A stretch of DNA of 64,000 nucleotides from Pollenia angustigena (lineage: Eukaryota > Arthropoda > Insecta > Diptera > Polleniidae), in contig OV884056.1 in assembly GCA_930367215.1 (NCBI GenBank), positions 285,554,067 to 285,618,066 on the forward strand, written 5' to 3'. The first letter of the stretch is position 1. Each line of letters opens with the position of its first letter. A model generated the notes under the pieces. The model had not been told where the DNA came from. It saw nothing but the letters and a program-made list of their open reading frames with translations, and did not search any database. The translations under genes were made by a program, and so were the position numbers. Below are positions 32,995-43,116 of this stretch, piece after piece.

Positions 32995-34030
32995 GACGAG
33001 TACGAATTCCGGCAGTAAACCCCATGAAAACTTTGGGTGTCACTTTTGATAGCCTCTTTACCTCTTCAGCAAACGCAACTGCAATCACGCACCAACTGCG
33101 ACATAGGAAAAAGTAAGCAGAATTCACTTGGTGGCATTAAAAACACAGTTGAGCTGAGCTTTTTTTCTTACTTAGACAAAGAAATGTCAAAAATTGCGTG
33201 TATTGTGTATATTTTTATTTCTGTACATGTTGTGGTTTTGCCACCATCGTTTACATGAATTCGCCTTGGGTTCTCAAAGCTAACCGGCAGCAGTAGGGGT
33301 ATAAATAAATAAACCTTGTTTACTACTTACAAGACGATTGGTCGGTCATTAGTTAAAAAAGCTGCTTTCAGTGTGTTCACCGTCTAAGAGTGATACCCAA
33401 TTAAGAAATATTCAAAATTGACTAAACGCAGCCTTAAGGATCGCCAACGGCTGCCTCCGAACAACGTATGAATACCATCTTCATGAGGAGACAAAGGTTC
33501 TTCCGGCCAAGGAACGCAATGCCATGTTGATGAAACAGTTTCTCTTGGGATGTTATCGGAGAAGTCATCTAAATTTCGACATTACACAGTTAAAGGCTCC
33601 CCCGAGGTATGTCAGACGGCACCTATGTACATATATACGATGAAAGCATACAGAGACATGTGCTGAATCCATTTGAACGTATGACTGCTTCGAACGACAT
33701 TCATTTAGATGCCACCAATTCCGCGGTAGCAGGATACCACATGAAGGTAGTGTTAAGAGGCCGCTCTCCGCCTATAGCAGACACTGAAATGATTCTGCCG
33801 CATAAAACAAGAGTCTTGCTGGCACAACTAAGATCAGGTTGGAGCACCATCTTAATACCTTCTGGTTCCTCATAGACCGTGCCGTTCCTAACGTATGAAC
33901 AGCATGTGGTCACATGACACCACAACATATTTAATTGTCCAGCCATATTCAAAAAGTCTAGCGAGCCATTCCGAGGAAGTAGCTCAATTTCTTGGACTTG
34001 ATCTGGCTGAACCCTATCGTTTATGCTGTT
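32995..34030 (+). pseudogene. Jockey-type LINE ORF2, C-terminal remnant
   Basis: The plus-strand translation follows the end of jockey-type ORF2 across several frames. It reads RIPAVNPMKTLGVTFDSLFT at about 33002-33060, continues to about 33105, then is interrupted by about 270 bp. It resumes at 33382 (SPSKSDTQLRNIQ, NAALRIANGC, KVLPAKERNAMLMKQFLLG, LKAPPRYVRRHL) and ends with TRVLLAQLRSGW, the HNIFNCPA motif and FLGLDLA near 34015. An ACAACAACC tail and A-rich sequence follow. There are stops and frameshifts throughout, and the endonuclease and catalytic RT core are missing. The 63-88 codon frames here are pieces of this relic. Confidence 0.87.
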
Positions 34031-34083
34031 ACAACAACCAAAAAAAAACCTTTTGCAAGGATATTAAAACAATTTTTTTTTAA

Positions 34084-34397
34084 TCAATATCGCGTTAAAT
34101 GTACAAATAAGAGCCTGCTCGGATATGCATCACTTCTGCTGCGCATTTGTGATAAGTTTCCGATGCTCGTGCTAATAAGCTGACGCCAATGCTTGTTTGT
34201 TGCGCAGTTTGGTAACATTTTTGACACAATTTTGCGCATCATTTGCTTTTGTTGTGTATTTTCAAACAGCTGACCTTTGCAGTGATGCATTTCCGAACAT
34301 ACCCTCCTACTTTTAATACTATAATCATAAAATTCAAAATTATTTCTATTCAATAAAACTACGTTCGGTTTCGACCTGATTCGAATCATCCGAAGTT
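34084..34397. other. Open minus-strand stretch, not assigned
   Basis: A 101-codon minus-strand frame covers 34084-34389 and the DNA is less AT-rich than its surroundings. The translation (containing QMMRKIVSKMLPNCATNKHW) is not recognised. It might be a transposon leader or a host exon; there is no further support. Confidence 0.2.
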
Positions 34398-34400
34398 CAG

Positions 34401-34617
34401 GGGCCTGATTCTGGCAGTCATGATCGATTACTTTCTCGATTCGAAAGCAATTGAATTTCTAATTATTTCAGTCAATACTGAACGAATCGGAAATTACACT
34501 GAGTTTCACAGTACTGAAAAAATAATTTCGATTCGTTCAGTATATACTGAAAGAATTAGAAATAAAATTGCTTTCGAATCGAGAAAGTACTCGATCTCAA
34601 CTGCCAGATTAAGGCCC
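34401..34617. mobile_element. Palindromic MITE at a splice-donor-like CAG|GT
   Basis: Both ends (GGGCCTGATTCTGGCAGT and the inverse CTGCCAGATTAAGGCCC) extend as near-identical inverted arms containing TACTTTCTCGATTCGAAAGC, so almost the whole 217 bp folds. CAG lies on both sides (34398-34400, 34618-34620). Immediately after is GTACGT. Confidence 0.72.
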
Positions 34618-34620
34618 CAG

Positions 34621-35532
34621 GTACGTCTCCGGTCTAAAGAAATGAGTTCGCTCAAACACTACATATTGTGAACATGTTGCAAGGAATATACAAATGATTT
34701 TTTTTGCACAATGTGAGAAAAACGCTTTAGAAACATTTTGATAGCAATTCTTAAACCATTTGCAAATAAAATTTCAGATTATCTTTTTTATTACCAAACT
34801 TATCCTCTTTTTAAATTTTCACTAAAAACGAACCGAAATAATCTTTAAAGATAAAAATTAATTTTTTTTTAAATTTGAAACTTCTTATTTATTGCCTTTA
34901 AGAAAAGCAAAGAAACACAATTTCGTTTGACTGTATTTAAATTTATAACCTTCTCTGTTCCAAATACTAAAAATTAGTTGTGAATATCGTGTATCTAAAA
35001 AAAAAAAAAAAAATATTTGCAACAATAAAGAAGAATCTATGTACAATCTACTCGTATGAATTTTTTGTACTCTTTGTTATTTAACAACTTTTATTATAAA
35101 TGACGACAGTTTGTTGCTTCTAAAGTATCTAATCGGTTAAGGCATCTATGTGGCAACTTTATTTTTTTGTTTAAAGCGATATTTATCAATATAATCCGGA
35201 CTAACGAATATTAAACAGACACAAAGATACTCACTTGTACTCGATATCAGACTATCATCTATCGCGTATGAGTGAGTATTTTGTCTTGTATGTTGAATAA
35301 ACTAAAATATTTACTTTAACATGGATCAGACAAACAGACAGACATACACGAGATATAATCTTACAAAATTATTTAGACAAAACAGTAGATTTATGTTTAA
35401 AGTAATATTTATAATGAAAGGATTACCTAATACATATTTGCGAGTAAGATTGAAGGAAGAGGTACAAGAAATAAATTGCACTTAAGTAGAGAGAAAGAAG
35501 ATTTTAATTGGGCGACAAATTTAAATGTTTGT
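34621..35532. other. No gene seen
   Basis: AT-rich. A partial inverted repeat (GATACTCACTTGTACTCGATA against TATCGCGTATGAGTGAGTAT, cited in part) lies at 35226-35281. Confidence 0.45.
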
Positions 35533-35857
35533 ATACCCTTCACCAAAAGGTAAAAGGGTATGTATAAATTAGGCATTCCGACTGTAATTTCTACAATACT
35601 GATTTTAGCCCCTATAAAGTATGTATACTCTGGGTCCTTATGAGGAACAACATTAATTTAACGATGTCCTTCTTTTTGTTGAAATGGGTTTTCCGAAGTC
35701 TACAGATATGATGGGCACTCTGTAGTTATTTGTTTAAGCCACACATAGTCCGCAATTGTTTGCTATTGAAATTAAGCTTGATCGGTCCACAAATAGCTGA
35801 GATATAAGCAAAAAACCACGACTGCCTTTAACTTTATCCAAAAATTCCATGTTTTTA
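35533..35857 (+). repeat. TATACCC-type repeat fragment
   Basis: TATACCCTTCACCAAAAGG, TAAAAGGGTATGTATAA, CATTCCGACTGTAATTTCTA and TTGAAATGGGTTTTCCGAAG match 3779-3990 block for block. It is truncated where the next repeat begins. Confidence 0.5.
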
Positions 35858-37400
35858 CACCCTCCACCACAATTAGTTGTGAAGAGGCTAAACTAAGTTT
35901 GTCGTTCCGTGTGAAACTTTTTTATTATTCATCTCAGACCCCATAAAGTATATATATTCTGGCTCCTTGAGTAATTCTAAGTCGATTTAGCCATGTACAT
36001 CTGTCTGTCCATCTGTCCATCTGTTGAAAACACGCATACTTTCAAAACTCTCAAAAGAAATGAACAAACTTGATGTCAAACTGCTTATAGTTATCCTAAG
36101 CAGTTTGGGATTGAAACCCAGCTTAATCGGTTCTGAAGGTTCCGAGCTATAAATCAAAATGTGGAACCACCTTAAAAAATTGATAATTTTGTCAAAAATA
36201 ACTTACATAAATGCAGGAACAATGCACAAAATGATATAAGATTTTGCAAAAATTCGACTGAAAATCACGCTGTAACATTTCGTGAAGATCGGTCCATAAT
36301 TAGCCCAAGGCCCCATATAAACACTACTCCCGGAAAACAGTTTAGTACGCCTAAACCGTAATAAATAATGCTATCAGAATACAATTTAATACTTCACAGT
36401 TTTATATGACTAGAATTCACATTAATCAATTTCGTGAAGATCGGTACATAATTTACCCTAGGCCCCATATAAAGCCCACTCAGTTTAATTAATTAAATAC
36501 GCCGTAGCAGATATAGATATTGCGGTAAAATTTCTTCCAACTTAGCTTCATAGGGCTAGAAAAAATGTTATTCAATTTCATATATTCAGGTTTTCAAGAC
36601 AAAGTCTTGACAGAAAGAATACGCAAAGAACAGAGGAAAGGAGGCAACATGTAATTTGAAATTTAAGTGATAATAACAGCAAATTTCGAACCACCAGTAC
36701 TACTGGTTAAATATTGATGTTTGACTGCTGGCTAACGGACACCGCAGTGGTGCAGTGGGTAGAACTCAAAGATCTTCTGACGATAGAATGTGGTGATTCT
36801 TGAAACATGTAAAGATCAACCCGGGTTCAAATCCCAGCTCAGCCAAGAAAAATTATCAAAAAATTTTAATAAAAATTCCAAGTTGTAAAATTCCTTTCCT
36901 CAGTGAAAATAATTTAATGAAAATTAAATTTGATGAACTCAAGCCTAATTGAATTATATCAAAAATTAAAAATTAACAGTTCAACTAAAAATCAAAATTG
37001 TTTTTATACAATTTTGTGATATACGGTCCATAAATTATCTTAGATCCCATTTGAAGCAGCCTTCTGAAATTCACTGTAAGCGCTAAAACTAATTTCACCG
37101 CTTTATAGAAATGTATGTTTTTTCATACCAGAATTCACTCTGCGATATTTTAGGATGATTGGTTCATAGCTTACCATGGCTCCAATATAAATTCCCCTCC
37201 TGAAAATCATTTAAGTTCGGCTTAAACTCGGTCAATTATTTAATATAAGTCTAGACCGTAACCAATTTTAATGCTGATGTCTGTTTTTATAAAGATAAAT
37301 TAATAATAAAAAGATTTCATAAAGATCCCACTCCTGAAATATTCGCACTGTCGGTGGAGGTTATCAAAGATTCGGCACAGCCGTGTATAGTACTATAAAT
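35858..37400 (+). repeat. TACACCCTCCACC-type repeat, split by a SINE
   Basis: It opens TTTTTACACCCTCCACCACA, followed by TTTGTCGTTCCGTGTGAAAC, AAGTATATATATTCTGGCTC and GTCGATTTAGCCATGTACAT. The interior repeats a sentence-like unit of about 150-170 bp (TTTCGTGAAGATCGGTCCAT, AGGCCCCATATAAA) near 36270-36330 and 36420-36480. It ends near 37400 after GGTGGAGGTTATCAAAGATT. It is the same family as the minus-strand copy at 12583-16769. Confidence 0.5.
36738..36955 (+). mobile_element. tRNA-derived SINE
   Basis: The head contains an A-box-like TGGTGCAGTGGGT (36748-36760) and a B-box GGTTCAAATCC (36834-36844), so it probably derives from a tRNA-type RNA polymerase III promoter. The boxes are 86 nt apart, wider than in a normal tRNA. 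The tail (TTGTAAAATTCCTTTC ... AATTTGATGAACTCAAGCCT) is shared with the inverted pair at 18441-18797. Confidence 0.7.
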
Positions 37401-38561
37401 AACTTGTTTTTATTTTATTTTATTTTTATTTATTTATCCTGACAAGTGGGCGTGGCACTACCCATACAAAGACATTAAAGATTTCTATATATCTGGAGAA
37501 CGGCAAGAGCCGAAGTTTCCAAATTAGATACAGGCATCTTTGTATTTAACATTCGAAAAAATGTGGGCAGAATTGGACAAGTGGGCGTCATTTTTATCTA
37601 AGGAACAGAATTGATATAACTTTCTGTTATATAATATTCGCCATAGCCGCATATAGCGCTCTTACTTGTTGTTATAACTCGAAGTAGTTTGTAATTATTT
37701 TTAAACAGCATTTCTTTAAGTGTATTTTGAAGTTAAAAACAAGTGTTTATTGCTTAATTTTCTTAAACAAAAATCAAGCAACTTCAAAAAAAAAACACTT
37801 AAAAGATGTTTATTCTTGAAACATTTATAAAAAAAAGGTTTTGCAACGCAAACACTTGTGTTCTGAAGATGATTTAACTTCGCTGTTTAAAATATATATA
37901 AAAAAAAAAAACAAAATCAAGTTAAAACCCTTAAACTTATTAAAATATTTTATGAAAAAACCAAACCTCAAAAATTTCAAAGAGCTCTTAAAAAAAGCCC
38001 ATCAAGAAAAAAATATGTTGTGGCTTTTTTATAAGATAAAAGGCCATACAAAATTATTTTGTAATTATGAAGCGCATATCATTTATGTTCATACATACAG
38101 ACAGACATACATATGAATATTTAAAAAAAAAATCCAATCAAAATATTTAAGCCTTTTTTGATAAATGAAAAAAGCGCTAAGTTAAGAAAGATGAAAAAAA
38201 ACAACTAGAATGACAGCCATACAAAACTTTTCCAATAAAAACAAGAAATTTTGAGCGAACTTTCACTTACGCATGAAAAATTGGGCTAAAACTTTTTTTC
38301 TTTTATCTAAATACTGGTTGCAGTCATTAAATATGATTTCTACCACGTTAAGAATAATTTGAAAACATTAATTATGTGAAAGAATTCATTAAAAATAACA
38401 AATTTTGTTTAGTTGTTGTGGTTTCTTTGTAAGAAAAAGGGTTTATATTCATAAGTCTGATACATGTTGCTGGCAACATAAGCTAAAAAAAAATGTTGAT
38501 AAAATTCATATCAACATTAAAATTTTTTGAAATAAAATCTGCGAAAATACAACTTTTTTTA
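37401..38561. other. No gene seen
   Basis: AT-rich. A short GACAAGTGGGCGTGGCAC / GACAAGTGGGCGTCA duplication occurs at 37441 and 37578. A 91-codon Lys-rich frame (37841-38116) is judged spurious. Confidence 0.45.
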
Positions 38562-39399
38562 TCGGGTGATTTTGTAGCTATTATCTTTTTGGCAACACTG
38601 GTTTAAACAGCTGTCGCAGGTTTAGTGTTTTGTTTCACTGTCGAATATCTTCAGTTTGGTCTATAATTTAACCATGAATCGTCTTACAAACGAACAACGC
38701 TTGAATTTTATTATCAAAATGCGTGCTCTGTTAAGAAAGTTCATCGCGCGTTTGAAGTGAAGATCAGTCAGAAGCATTGCAAGAGCTACCAATGCATCCA
38801 GAAAAAGTCACAGTTTGGTGCGGTTTATGGGCTGGTGGCATCATTGGACCGTACTTCTTCAAAGATGATGCGAATCGTAACGTAACTGTGAATGGTGAGC
38901 GCTACCGTGAGATGATATCCAACCTTTTTATGCCTAAAATGCAAAAGCTTGACTTGCATGACATGTGGTTTCAACAAGACGGTGCCACATGCCACACAGC
39001 ACGCTTAACAATGGATTTATTGAGAGGCAAGTTCGGTGAACATTTTATTTCACGTTCGGGACCGGTCAATTGGCCGCCTAGATCGTGCGATTTAACGCCT
39101 TTATACTATTTTTTGTGGGGCTATGTTAAAGCTCATGTCTATACACACATGTCCGCTTCAATTGACGCATTGGAAGACAACATTAAAGCATTTATTCATG
39201 AGATACCAGCCGAAATGTTGGAAAGAGTATGCCAAAATTGGACTAAGCGGATGGACCATTTGAGGCGCAGTCACGGTCAACATTTGCATGAACCATTAAA
39301 TTATGGACCGTACTATCAATTCAAATAAAGATTTCATGCATTTTTCTGAATTTGATGTGTTTTTTTTAACTTTCCTTTAGCTCTTAAAAAATCCCCCAT
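38562..39399 (+). mobile_element. Internally deleted Tc1/mariner-superfamily transposon, TA duplication
   Basis: TCGGGTGATTTTGTAGCTA at the left and the inverse TAGCTCTTAAAAAATCCCCCAT at the right (cited in part) form degenerate inverted termini. TA is duplicated at 38560-38561 and 39400-39401. A transposase start at 38674 (MNRLTNEQR, then a frameshift into YYQNACSVKKVHRA) is followed by a large internal deletion that joins the N-terminus to the C-terminal catalytic half. At 838 bp it is well below the length needed for a full element. Confidence 0.9.
38777..39328 (+). pseudogene. Transposase C-terminal half, DD41D spacing, third catalytic Asp lost
   Basis: The open frame of 183 codons covers the C-terminal half of a Tc1/mariner-superfamily transposase. 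It has the block TVWCGLWAGGIIGPYFF, then VTVNGERYREMISN, then the second catalytic Asp in FQQDGATCHTA, and finally NWPPRSCDLTPLYYFLWGYV. Counting from the QQD Asp, 41 residues precede the position where the third acidic residue belongs; that position is Tyr here (LYY instead of the usual LDY). The spacing fits DD41D ('rosa'-type) elements. The first catalytic Asp lies in the deleted part. The protein cannot be active. ATG at 38777 is simply the first in frame; true homology begins at the ELPMHPEKVTVWCG block. A related relic lies on the minus strand at 41075-42343. Confidence 0.88.
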
Positions 39400-39401
39400 T
39401 A

Positions 39402-39565
39402 CAAAAATTTCAACTTTATGTAAATGTTGGTAACTTTTTTCTGCAACAACTTTCAAAAAAAAGTTATATCTTTTAAAAAAGGTACTTTTTTAATACTAAT
39501 TATTTTGATAAAAAAAAAATACTTTTTATAAACATAATTTAAAAAGAAAATTTCTTTTCTAAGGG
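39402..39565. other. No gene seen
   Basis: AT-rich linker between two elements. Confidence 0.4.
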
Positions 39566-39632
39566 CACTGCTACACGTTCAATAAATATCGTGATATTTC
39601 TAGTATCACGATATTTATTGAACGTGTAGCAG
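39566..39632. repeat. Near-perfect 70-bp palindrome
   Basis: CACTGCTACACGTTCAATAA and the following ATATCGTGATATTTC are mirrored around TAG. The last two bases of the palindrome (TG) are displaced to 40526-40527 by the hAT insertion. It resembles a very short foldback MITE. Confidence 0.85.
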
Positions 39633-40517
39633 CAGGGTTGGCAGATTTTTTTGAGCTCCATCGCCAAACCGGATGTCAGAAATCGCCAAAAATCGCCAAA
39701 CGTCTATTTTGCTCAGTTTTCGAAATCTTTTTTAGTTTTTTTAATTAAATTTTGCATACAAAAAAAGCTGATATAATATTGCAGTAAAAAATCGCCAAAA
39801 ACTGAGAAAAATACAAAAAAGTCGCCGAAAGAAAATTTTGTTTAGTAACTGTTATTTTTTTTTTTTTTTTAACATAAAATGGAGAAAATTTATTTAGTTG
39901 AAAAAACTAAAATTTAGCACACAAGTCTATAAAATCGTACACTTCAGGCTCATCGATTTCATTACTGGTGTTTTGACCTGCATACGTACTATTAGATTTA
40001 AGCAGTGTTTAAAAAACTGCAGTCGAAGTTGAAAAACTGCCATCTCTTCCACTTCTTCATTTGTCATTGGTCAAAAAAAAACTTTTGCTTTTACTTGTAA
40101 TTCATTTAATGTAAATAGTCGCTGCCAAACTAAATCAAAAAGCGAAAAATTGTTGACAAAGTTTCGACTGCAGTTTTTTAAACCTTGGAATTAAATAGTG
40201 ACTGAATATAAAATTCACTTAAAATGACAATAAAACAAAAATCATGTGAAAAAAATTAGCCAGACTTTTTTTAAAGTATGTATGTATATATTTATATATA
40301 TTTAGCTGGAGCGGCCTAACTCATTATGTGAACAAAAGTGCAAATTTTTTATTTCAAAATCGCTGAAATAATATGAATGTTAAAAATAGCCAAGTAAATC
40401 GCCAGTTATATCAAAAATCGCCACAAAAGTCGCCAGTCGCCAAATGGAAAATCCCATCGCCAAACACGTTTTAAAATCGCCACGTTTGGCGAGAAATCGC
40501 CATATCTGACAGCCCTG
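39633..40517. mobile_element. Non-autonomous hAT element with perfect 8-bp duplication
   Basis: The termini CAGGGTTGGCAGA and TCTGACAGCCCTG are inverted, hAT-type ends. TGTAGCAG is present on both sides (39625-39632 and 40518-40525), a perfect 8-bp duplication. AAATCGCC or TCGCCAAA motifs are repeated many times near both ends, a pattern expected of subterminal transposase-binding sites. A smaller hAT MITE sits inside at 40003-40187. No transposase frame. Confidence 0.92.
40003..40187. mobile_element. hAT-like MITE family H, copy 2 (nested)
   Basis: CAGTGTTTAAAAAACTGCAG at the left and CTGCAGTTTTTTAAACCTTG at the right. The 8-bp flanks GATTTAAG and GAATTAAA match at 6 of 8 positions, so the insertion is older or the flanks have mutated. 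It shares the block GACTGCAGTTTTTTAAAC with copies at 32656-32879 and 61074-61226. Confidence 0.78.
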
Positions 40518-40639
40518 TGTAGCAGTGACCTAAGAGCTTTTCTTAAAAACATTAATTTTTTTAAAGAAACTCAAGGAATTCGACTTCAGGAAATACACAA
40601 TTTTTGCTACTTGAGTAGTGTAATAACTTCGACTCTATG

Positions 40640-41000
40640 GATGCAAGACTTGGAATATGGCTGCCAAAAACTTGAACACCCTGCAAGTCTTCATTAACAA
40701 AATTCTAAGAAAGATGCTAAGAATCTTCTGGCCGAACAGAATATGTATCTGGCGAACACTTCTGGGCCCGCATACCCAATGGACAATGGACATTCCGAAA
40801 TATTGAAAAGGAAATGGCCATGCATTACGAAGAACCTCTGGAGATGTCACCCGTAACGCTATTAAATGAAAACCACAAGGTGGCAGAAGGAGGGTACGGC
40901 CAGCTTACACTTTGCGAAGGCAGTAAGATAGAGAAGCTTGGCGAGCAGGAATAGGCTGCAATGAAATTAAAACCAAGCAACAAGTAGAAATGACTGGAAA
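40640..41000 (+). pseudogene. LINE ORF2 C-terminal tail (RTE-like), decayed
   Basis: The translation in shifting frames gives LNTLQVFINKILRKMLRIFW, then a HALRRTSGDVTRNAIK block and PQGGRRRVRPAYTLRR, then a region with NEIK. This series is the common tail of an animal LINE family (RTE-like, by recollection of the QVFINRCLRRILRIFWP signature). Stops and frameshifts interrupt it. No RT catalytic motif is left. Confidence 0.68.
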
Positions 41001-41074
41001 AAATATGTTAAGGCCTTTTAAATATCTCAAGTTCTATGGCCCAACTTCAACGTCCTTTTTTAAGAAACAGACTT

Positions 41075-42343
41075 TTCAAACATTTCGCACAACAAAATGA
41101 TTGTTTAACGTGCTGTATGGGTATGCTGCGCCGTCTAGTTGGAACGATTTCCAAATGATTTGAAATGGCATGAGTAATAAAAAAAATCAAGAATCATTGA
41201 CCCGTAGCGTTCGACATTCACGGTAATGTTGGTCCCGGTTTCGGTCCCGGTTTCGGGACCAACATTACCGCACCAAACAGCGTTTTTTTTTTCGTGATGT
41301 AATAGAGTCGCAAGCAGTGTTCGAAAATAAGCACTAAGTATCGCTTCTTTGTGTTCGGTTGGGTTGATTGGTGGAAAACACAAACGCTAATAGTGTTTGT
41401 ATAGAAAATAATTAACAATGTTTCCCTGTTTGTCATCTTTCGAACACAAAAATATTACTGTTCTTATATGTATAACTAAACAAAAAGATGAAAACATTTA
41501 ATTCGTTCGTTTCTATTGTGTGTACAGCCCTTTTGGCTGGTAAAAAAAAACCAAACATTTTTTACAAAAACAAAATGCACATACGTGAAAAAAAACCAAA
41601 AGCAAGCAAAATAATTTTACACAAACAAAACATATACACAATGCACACACAAGCAGTTCGTGCTGCGGTCGTTGCTCAAATTTTTTGTTTGCTCATTTCT
41701 TTATCAATGCAAAAACAGAAACATTAAAAAACATTAAAATATAATGTTTGCCTACTCTATCACTACACTACTTCGTTAAAAAACAGAACACTATATAATG
41801 TTCGGCTCTTTCTTGAAAATAGTTAAGAACGGTATTACGGGTTAGGTGATCTCTCCGAAAACGATAATTCTGCTTGGAAACATAACCGTTAAAACAGAAA
41901 TGAGCTCCTTCGCTAAATATGATTGGAAGAAAAAAATATGGTTTAACTTTCAGTTGATTCTCAAAGCATTCACCAAACACACGGCGCAATTTATGGTCAG
42001 CTGGCTTTTATTATTGCACCAGTTGGATCTTATATGGAAGTAGGCCAAGATCTTTCCTCAAAAATTTCCAAGTAGTGGAGGGGAAGATATAGAGCTGCTA
42101 AAAACGGCGCCGAGTCGATAAATTCGAATCCTCCGTCACACTTACGTCTACAGCAGCGATGGCTTGTTCTATACGCAAGATAACAGCTAGATTTAGATGA
42201 ATATTACCCAAATGAGTAATGGTAGTTCTGAATCGATTCTTAGTATTGCGCATTAGCTGCTTGGATGGACGATTATGAGCACCGTAAATTTGACGAAGTG
42301 CTTTATAAGTTTGTCGAAAATATGGCGAATTTTGGATATACAT
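41075..42343 (-). pseudogene. Transposase of the same family as 38777-39328, interrupted
   Basis: The minus-strand N-terminal part is at 42343-42098 (YFRQTYKALRQIYGAHNRPS, then ILRIEQAIAAVDVSVTED). It continues at 42085-41844 (TTWKFLRKDLG, RRVFGECFENQ, then FSEGAHFCFNGYVSKQN). The expected first catalytic motif FSDEAHF reads FSEGAHF, so the first Asp is gone. Family D copy 2 (41315-41843) cuts the gene here. The rest resumes at 41314 (LLHHEKKNAVWCG), has a small tandem insert (GPETGTETGT), then TVNVERYGSMI and QLDGAAYPYS, which keeps the second catalytic Asp. It fades near 41075, before the third acid. Confidence 0.83.
41315..41843 (+). repeat. Dispersed repeat family D, copy 2
   Basis: It begins CAGTGTTCGAAAATAAGCAC and ends AACGGTATTACGGGTT, with the same internal block order as 7998-8425 plus about 100 extra bases around 41575-41690. 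Because it splits an otherwise collinear transposase, its limits are well supported. Confidence 0.72.
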
Positions 42344-42527
42344 AAATTTTACCGATTTTTAAAAGTTGTTCTGGTGTTAGTCTTTGCTAGTTTTACGTTA
42401 GTCCCTGTTAGTTCTATTCATCTTAAAAAAACGTCCTTTTAAGAAGTAACATTTAGAAATAGTTTTATTTTTTTTTTATTTTAATAAAATTACAGTGCGC
42501 ACCAACAGAATACTCGTACGCATGATA
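42344..42527. other. No gene seen
   Basis: AT-rich linker; may include the 5' end of the broken transposon. Confidence 0.4.
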
Positions 42528-42961
42528 CCGCGTTCAGATATACCTTTTTTATTGAGTCAATATTCGGTTTATTGACATAATTATCTTTCTGTTCACACAT
42601 ACACAATTTAGCTTACTCAATTAGCAATTGGCAATTAACTTAGCAAAATGTAAACATTTGACATCTTTAAAGAAAAAACAAAATAAACAACTGGCTTTTG
42701 CGCAGACCTAATGGATGGACCTTTGTTTTTGTTGTTTTGTTGTTGGCAAAAATGTCAAATCACTTTGTTTAGTGAGTTAGGTTTTACTCACTAAACACAC
42801 TTGTGACAGTGCACTGCAGTGTTGCATTTTAATTTTACTAAATATTTATAACAATTTCGTATTAATTGAGCAATAACTAAATTGCAGTTTGGTATGGATA
42901 ATTGAGCTCAATAATGGCATTTATTGCGTAAAACTCAATTAAGGCGCATATCTGAACACGG
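42528..42961. mobile_element. 434-bp TIR element, CCGCGTTCAGATAT termini, TA duplication
   Basis: CCGCGTTCAGATATACC at the left is mirrored by GCGCATATCTGAACACGG at the right, followed by inverted ACTCAAT blocks. TA flanks both ends. An inner palindrome TTTAGTGAGTTAGG / TACTCACTAAA lies near 42770-42800. Non-coding. Confidence 0.75.
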
Positions 42962-42963
42962 TA

Positions 42964-43116
42964 TGACTGCGTAATAGATAAAAATATAAGATCGCTTTTA
43001 CACATATTCATGCGCTGGTTTTTATGTGAGTGTATTTTTGGCTCAAGCGCATGAGTGCGTAATGCTAACGCAAATAATAACTCTCCTTAGAATTACTTAA
43101 GGGCCCAAAATGTATA
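42964..43116. other. No gene seen
   Basis: Short linker. Confidence 0.4.

Noticed and set aside
37841..38116. 91-codon Lys-rich open frame
   Set aside because: Low-complexity AT-rich DNA, no supporting signals.
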